Assembly (NCBI RefSeq): GCF_017652985.1
Contig: NZ_JAGGDJ010000041.1
Coordinates: 1 to 50,709 of the forward strand
Direction: 5' to 3'
DNA length: 50,709 nucleotides
Source of the DNA: Paenibacillus artemisiicola
GTDB lineage: Bacteria; Bacillota; Bacilli; Paenibacillales; Paenibacillaceae
A program made the position numbers and the translations under genes. Of the stretch, positions 46,870 through 50,709 are shown piece by piece (positions within the stretch are counted from its first letter, which is position 1; every line of letters begins with the position of its first letter). A model generated the notes under the pieces. The model did no database searches. It was not told where the DNA came from and saw nothing but the letters and a program-made list of their open reading frames with translations.

Positions 46870-48606
46870 GTGAACGTGGAAACGGTACGCTATCGGCCCA
46901 GACGCCGGGGCGGTGGCGGCGGCTTGAAAGGGCTCGTCGTCGCCAGCGGATTGGCCGCGATGATCATCGTCATTTGGGTTGGTTGGCAGCGGCTCGCGCC
47001 GAACGATACAGTCGTCAAGCCGGATTACGGGGCGGAGCATCCGCTGCTGTACGACGGCAAGCCCGTGCGGAACGGCGCCCTGGTGGACGGAGACCGGATC
47101 CGCATTCCCATCGCGTTCGTGCAGAACCAGCTCGGGTTGAAGGAAGAGGTCTATTACGAAAGCAAGACGGGGTCCATCGTGCTTACGACGGCGAACAAGG
47201 TGCTGCGCATGCAGACGAACGCGCTGACGGCCAAGTTGAACAAGCAGCCCTATCAGCTCCGCGTCGCCGCTCAGGTCGTGGACAAGGTTGCCTATATTCC
47301 GGTCGAGCCGCTCAAGGAGCTGTTCGGCCTTCAGATCGAGCACGACGCGGCGCAAAATCTCGTGACCGTGCTCACCGCGGGCGATGCGATTCAGCTCGGC
47401 GCCAAGCCGAAGGGCGAATTGACGATACGTCGCGGGCCGTCGATCAAGGAGCCGATCTATGAGCGCGTCGCCGCCGGGGCGGAAGTCCGGATTTGGGGCG
47501 AGGAGAAGCATTGGTACCTCGTTCAGAGCCCGGACGGCACCGTCGGGTACGCGGACAAATCCGCGATCGCGCTGACCAAGCGGGAGCAGATCAAGCCGCT
47601 GAAGGACGAGCCCGTCTTTCCGGCTTGGAAGGCCATCGGCTCCAAGATCAATCTGACGTGGGAGGCCGTCTATGCCAAAGCCCCGGATCCCGCGGTAGTC
47701 GATGCGCTGAACGGCGTCAATGTCGTGGCGCCGACCTGGTTCGAGCTCTTGGATGGCAGCGGCAGCATCAAGGGCAAGGCCGACATGGCCTACGTCAGCC
47801 GGGCGCACCAACAGAACATGCAGGTATGGGCCGTATTCAGCAACGGCTTCGAACCGGACCGAACGACGAAGGCGCTCGCGAGCGCGGCGACCCGCCTGAA
47901 AATGATCCAGCAGCTGGCGGCTTTCGCGCAGATGTACAAGCTTCAGGGCATCAACCTCGACTTCGAAAACATCTATACGGCCGACAAAGCCAATCTTGTT
48001 CAATTCGTGCGCGAGTTGACCCCGTACATGCACGAAATGGGCGTCGTGGTCTCCATCGACGTGACGCCGAAGTCGAACAGCGAGATGTGGTCGTTGTATT
48101 TTGACCGGGAGGCGCTTGGCAAAGTCGTGGATTACATGATGATCATGGCCTACGACGAGCATTGGGCGTCGAGTCCGGATGCGGGCTCGGTGGCTTCGCT
48201 GCCGTGGACGGAGCAATCGGTCAAGAAGATCTTGACCGAGGATCGGGTGCCTCCGGGCAAGGTCGTGCTGGGGATGCCGCTGTACACGAGGCAATGGACG
48301 GAGAAGAAGGACCAGAACGGCAAGACCGTCGTCACCTCCAAGACGCTCGGCATGGAAGCCGTGCAGAACCTCATCCGGCAGCGGGGCTTGAAGCCGACCT
48401 ACGACGAACAAGCGGGACAGCGTTACGTGGAGTTCCAACAGGACGGCGCGCGGCAGCGCATCTGGATCGAAGACTCGTTGTCCATGAAGGCGAGAGTCGC
48501 GTTAGTGAAGAAGTACAAGCTGGCCGGGGCCGCGACGTGGCAGCGCCAGTTCCAATCCGACGATATTTGGGGCATCATTCATCAATCTTTAACGAGTCTT
48601 CCTTAA
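46870..48606 (+). CDS. Cell-wall-associated glycosyl hydrolase family 18 protein with stalk and SH3 domains
   Basis: 578 residues. Basic N terminus and one transmembrane helix (about 21-40) anchor it, with no lipobox. Residues about 65-155 fit a copper amine oxidase N-like stalk domain; about 175-230 an SH3b domain (LTIRRGPSIKEPIYERVAAG, YLVQSPDGTVGYADKSAI); about 255-575 a GH18 barrel with the catalytic LQGINLDFENI (DxxxDxDxE type) and YMMIMAYDEHW. Family members act on spore or cell wall glycans (SleL-like). Start GTG about 11 bases after AAAGGAG. Inserted between perR and ygzB, which are adjacent in B. subtilis. Exact substrate unknown. Confidence 0.88.
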   Translation: MNVETVRYRPRRRGGGGGLKGLVVASGLAAMIIVIWVGWQRLAPNDTVVKPDYGAEHPLLYDGKPVRNGALVDGDRIRIPIAFVQNQLGLKEEVYYESKTGSIVLTTANKVLRMQTNALTAKLNKQPYQLRVAAQVVDKVAYIPVEPLKELFGLQIEHDAAQNLVTVLTAGDAIQLGAKPKGELTIRRGPSIKEPIYERVAAGAEVRIWGEEKHWYLVQSPDGTVGYADKSAIALTKREQIKPLKDEPVFPAWKAIGSKINLTWEAVYAKAPDPAVVDALNGVNVVAPTWFELLDGSGSIKGKADMAYVSRAHQQNMQVWAVFSNGFEPDRTTKALASAATRLKMIQQLAAFAQMYKLQGINLDFENIYTADKANLVQFVRELTPYMHEMGVVVSIDVTPKSNSEMWSLYFDREALGKVVDYMMIMAYDEHWASSPDAGSVASLPWTEQSVKKILTEDRVPPGKVVLGMPLYTRQWTEKKDQNGKTVVTSKTLGMEAVQNLIRQRGLKPTYDEQAGQRYVEFQQDGARQRIWIEDSLSMKARVALVKKYKLAGAATWQRQFQSDDIWGIIHQSLTSLP

Positions 48607-48622
48607 TGACCGAAAATGGCCG

Positions 48623-48666
48623 AAAAAAGCCAGTCCGAACGGCGAATCCGTTGGACTGGCTTTTTT
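48623..48666. terminator. Bidirectional Rho-independent terminator
   Basis: Perfect AAAAAAGCCAGTCC/GGACTGGCTTTTTT outer stem with an inner GAACGG/CCGTT stem; A/T tracts on both sides, between the convergent GH18 and ygzB genes. Confidence 0.9.
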
Positions 48667-48678
48667 GCGACCGCTCGA

Positions 48679-49056
48679 TTACGTTTGAGGTTGGCCGACT
48701 TCTTCCGACGCGGATTCATCGTCGCCGAGGTCCGTGGCCTGTTTGGGATCCAGCGTCAGTTTCGTTTTGCAGTACATGCAGCGGTCGGTTTTACCGAGTA
48801 TCTTCGTATGCCGGTTGCACTCCGGGCAGATCAGGATCGTCGCGCTGGTGGAGAGCATGCCCGCCCAAAAATACACGGCGACGCTGACCAGCATGGCGAT
48901 CATGCCGATGACCATGAAGATGGCGGCGAATACTTTGCCGGCTTGTCCCCAAAAGACGATCCCGGCCGTGCCCAATATCATTAGACCCATCCCGAACAGG
49001 GTGAAGAGTAGTCCCCAAAGCCGAAATTCATTGATTTTACTTGATTTCCCGAACAT
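48679..49056 (-). CDS. ygzB: YgzB-like membrane protein with zinc ribbon (DUF2614)
   Basis: 125 residues. Two transmembrane helices (about 13-35 and 42-66) followed by a cytoplasmic zinc ribbon with CPECN and CMYCK (about 77-98) and an acidic tail. Function unknown, conserved in Bacilli as YgzB next to perR. Here it is on the opposite strand to perR and the rRNA operon. ATG with AAAGGAC. Confidence 0.92.
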   Translation of the reverse strand: MFGKSSKINEFRLWGLLFTLFGMGLMILGTAGIVFWGQAGKVFAAIFMVIGMIAMLVSVAVYFWAGMLSTSATILICPECNRHTKILGKTDRCMYCKTKLTLDPKQATDLGDDESASEEVGQPQT

Positions 49057-49201
49057 GGCGATTCAGTCCTTTCTGAAGCTTCCCAGTTGTTTCTTAAGAC
49101 TTTAGGCAGGAAAATGCACGGACATTGTCGAACAAATAAAATAGACAACTGCCAAATTATTATAGCTTAAACAAATGCCTGAAGCTATACGGGGGACCGA
49201 C

Positions 49202-50068
49202 GTGGACCATATAAAATCGCAATTCAAAGCCGTATACGAGCGCGACGAGCGCTTAATCAGCCTGGCGGCCATCGAGAATCCGTTTCCTTACAATCCGCTG
49301 ATCGACGGTTTGGACCTTCTAGTGCTCGCCGTGACGGAGCGCTTGGAGCCCGACAAGGGAACCGAGCATATCCGCGCCGGCGGCGAACGGGTTCAGATCA
49401 GAACGGTCACGCCGGAGCTGCTGGAGCAATGGACGGCCGGCGGCGAGAACCGTAGCATCATACAATGGCTTGCTCGGGGGGAAATCCTGTTGGACCGGGA
49501 TAATTATTTGGCGCAATTGCGCGACAAACTGCTTGCGTTTCCGACCGTGCTCCGCGAACAGAAAGAACTGGTGGAATTCTCCGGGTTCCTCCGGACGTAC
49601 CTGCAGGCCAAGCAGGATCTGCAGGACAACAACCTGCTCGACGCGTACAGTAACGTGCTGGCCGCGCTTCACCATTGGGCGCATATCGCCTTTATCGAGG
49701 AAGGCGTGCATCCCGAGCTGACGGTTTGGCGCCAAATGCGGCGGTTCAATCCCGGCATATACAAGCTTTACGAAGAACTGACCGTATCGCCGGAGTCGCT
49801 GGAGAAACGAGTCCAGCTGGTTCTGCTGGCCTGCGAATTCTCGGTCATGAGCAAAATGAAATCTTCGTGCGGACTGCTGCTTTCGATCTTGGAAAGCCGT
49901 GAAGAACCGTGGAGCGTCATGGAACTTCGGCGTCATCCGATGCTTGCGGACCTTCATGTGGATTTGTCGCTGCTGCTGCAGAAGCTGGTCATGCGGGGAT
50001 ATATTAAAGAAGTCGCCTACATGCCCACTGCCGGGGATATGGAATTCTTAGAACTTCGGTATCATTGA
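49202..50068 (+). CDS. ygxA: YgxA-like nucleotidyltransferase-fold protein
   Basis: 288 residues (YgxA family of Bacilli, just upstream of an rRNA operon as in B. subtilis). The start is set at GTG with CGGGGGAC six bases before it; the frame continues to an ATG nine codons upstream that has no site. Residues about 20-70 look like a minimal nucleotidyltransferase (NPLIDGLDLLVLAVTERL, with the Asp pair), followed by a helical domain. Biochemical role is unknown. Terminator downstream. Confidence 0.85.
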   Translation: MDHIKSQFKAVYERDERLISLAAIENPFPYNPLIDGLDLLVLAVTERLEPDKGTEHIRAGGERVQIRTVTPELLEQWTAGGENRSIIQWLARGEILLDRDNYLAQLRDKLLAFPTVLREQKELVEFSGFLRTYLQAKQDLQDNNLLDAYSNVLAALHHWAHIAFIEEGVHPELTVWRQMRRFNPGIYKLYEELTVSPESLEKRVQLVLLACEFSVMSKMKSSCGLLLSILESREEPWSVMELRRHPMLADLHVDLSLLLQKLVMRGYIKEVAYMPTAGDMEFLELRYH

Positions 50069-50076
50069 TGATAACG

Positions 50077-50102
50077 CGCATGCGAGAAGCATGCGTTTTT
50101 TT
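50077..50102 (+). terminator. Rho-independent terminator of ygxA
   Basis: A perfect 7-bp stem CGCATGC/GCATGCG with a GAGAA loop and a seven-T run, just before the rRNA promoters. Confidence 0.85.
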
Positions 50103-50117
50103 GTTTGCTAAAAGTGC

Positions 50118-50147
50118 TTGACGCGTTGGCTGAGCGTATGCTAAATT
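50118..50147 (+). promoter_or_regulatory. rRNA promoter P1
   Basis: TTGACG (50118-50123) and TAAATT (50142-50147), spacer 18 bases, about 280 bases before the 16S gene. Confidence 0.65.
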
Positions 50148-50202
50148 CTTTATTACCGCGTCCGGGATACGGTAAACCAGCATAAAGCTGCCAAGCGAGC
50201 TC

Positions 50203-50252
50203 GAAAAAAGATTAAAAAAAGCTTGCATCGAAGTCGCCGGATGTGATATATT
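50203..50252 (+). promoter_or_regulatory. rRNA promoter P2 with UP element
   Basis: TTGCAT (50223-50228) and TATATT (50247-50252), spacer 18, preceded by an A-rich tract (50203-50220) typical of an UP element that binds the alpha subunit. Confidence 0.7.
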
Positions 50253-50295
50253 AATCAAGTCGCCGCTGAGACATAGGCGAACGAGCAAGAAACAT

Positions 50296-50308
50296 TTGTT
50301 CCTTGAAA
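50296..50308 (+). promoter_or_regulatory. rRNA leader boxA antitermination site
   Basis: TTGTTCCTTGAAAACTGAACAA, the common Bacillus rRNA leader, with a TGTTCCTTG boxA-type core for Nus-factor antitermination. Confidence 0.7.
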
Positions 50309-50403
50309 ACTGAACAATGAGCGACCTGTCAAAAGGTTTTAACGAGTAAGTCAGCGATGAGCTAACAAGCCATCCTGAAACTGATCGGTTTCGGCTGATC
50401 ACT

Positions 50404-50709
50404 TTTATGGAGAGTTTGATCCTGGCTCAGGACGAACGCTGGCGGCGTGCCTAATACATGCAAGTCAAGCGGATCTTCCCTTCGGGGAAGGTTAGCGGCG
50501 GACGGGTGAGTAACACGTAGGCAACCTGCCTGCAAGACCGGGATAACATTCGGAAACGAATGCTAATACCGGATACGCAGTATCCTCGCATGGGGAGACT
50601 GGGAAAGACGGTGCAAGCTGTCACTTGCAGATGGGCCTGCGGTGCATTAGCTAGTTGGCGAGGTAACGGCTCACCAAGGCGACGATGCATAGCCGACCTG
50701 AGAGGGTGA
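50404..50709 (+). rRNA. rrs: 16S ribosomal RNA, 5' part
   Basis: Begins around TTTATGGAGAGTTTGATCCTGGCTCAG, the conserved 16S 5' end, and continues through GACGAACGCTGGCGGCGTGCCTAATACATGCAAGTC and the V1-V2 region to the right edge of the window. Only the first ~300 of ~1,550 bases are present. The exact 5' end is estimated to within a few bases from Bacillus. Confidence 0.98.

Overview
The window looks like a chromosomal segment of a high-GC, spore-forming Firmicute, most likely Paenibacillaceae (Paenibacillus or Cohnella type). This rests on Bacillus-like gene blocks written in GC-rich codons, strong AAGGAGG-type ribosome binding sites, frequent TTG/GTG starts, a T-box leader, Fur and ARG boxes, and a Bacillus-type rRNA leader. 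The recognisable Bacillus blocks are ydcC-alr-ndoAI-ndoA, the complete sigY-yxlCDEFG operon, gatCAB, and perR...ygzB-ygxA-16S rRNA. The assignment is from synteny and protein resemblance, not from a search.

Layout. 1-2.7 kb: two divergent G3E/CobW metal-chaperone GTPases (the first cut by the window edge) and a small secreted protein. 2.8-7.0 kb (minus): ADP-ribosylglycohydrolase with an AraC regulator, chorismate mutase, a MurG-type glycosyltransferase. 7.1-10.8 kb: NTF2-like protein, Fur-box-controlled iron-siderophore binding lipoprotein, monooxygenase, trpS with a complete tryptophan T-box leader. 10.9-14.4 kb: DHA2 drug exporter, DoxX-like protein, and an unusual carbamoyltransferase under ARG boxes. 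14.6-18.4 kb: ydcC-like lipoprotein, alr, EndoAI/EndoA toxin-antitoxin pair.

18.5-26.4 kb: two bactofilins, then a short structured leader with a terminator, then a nine-gene Tad/Flp-like operon (CpaB-like, degenerate TadZ-like, CpaF, TadB, TadC, two tiny membrane proteins, two TadE/F-like pseudopilin-like proteins). No secretin and no prepilin peptidase are present, so it appears to be a Gram-positive, minimal Tad-type machine; this is the most interesting system here. 26.4-29.3 kb: uracil permease and an M24 peptidase. 29.6-35.6 kb: a mannonate-type sugar acid cluster (UxuA, TIM-barrel isomerase, two Gfo/Idh/MocA oxidoreductases, AraC regulator, UxuB-like SDR).

35.7-39.0 kb: sigY operon with a visible SigY-type autoregulatory promoter. 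39.0-40.5 kb: IDEAL-domain-like protein, a 21-bp tandem repeat, a secreted repeat protein. 40.8-46.2 kb: gatCAB and a fused DUF4097-type membrane protein. 46.2-50.7 kb: perR, a GH18 glycosidase with SH3 and stalk domains, ygzB (inverted), ygxA, and the promoters and first ~300 nt of a 16S rRNA gene running off the right edge. No CRISPR array, insertion sequence, tRNA or prophage was seen.
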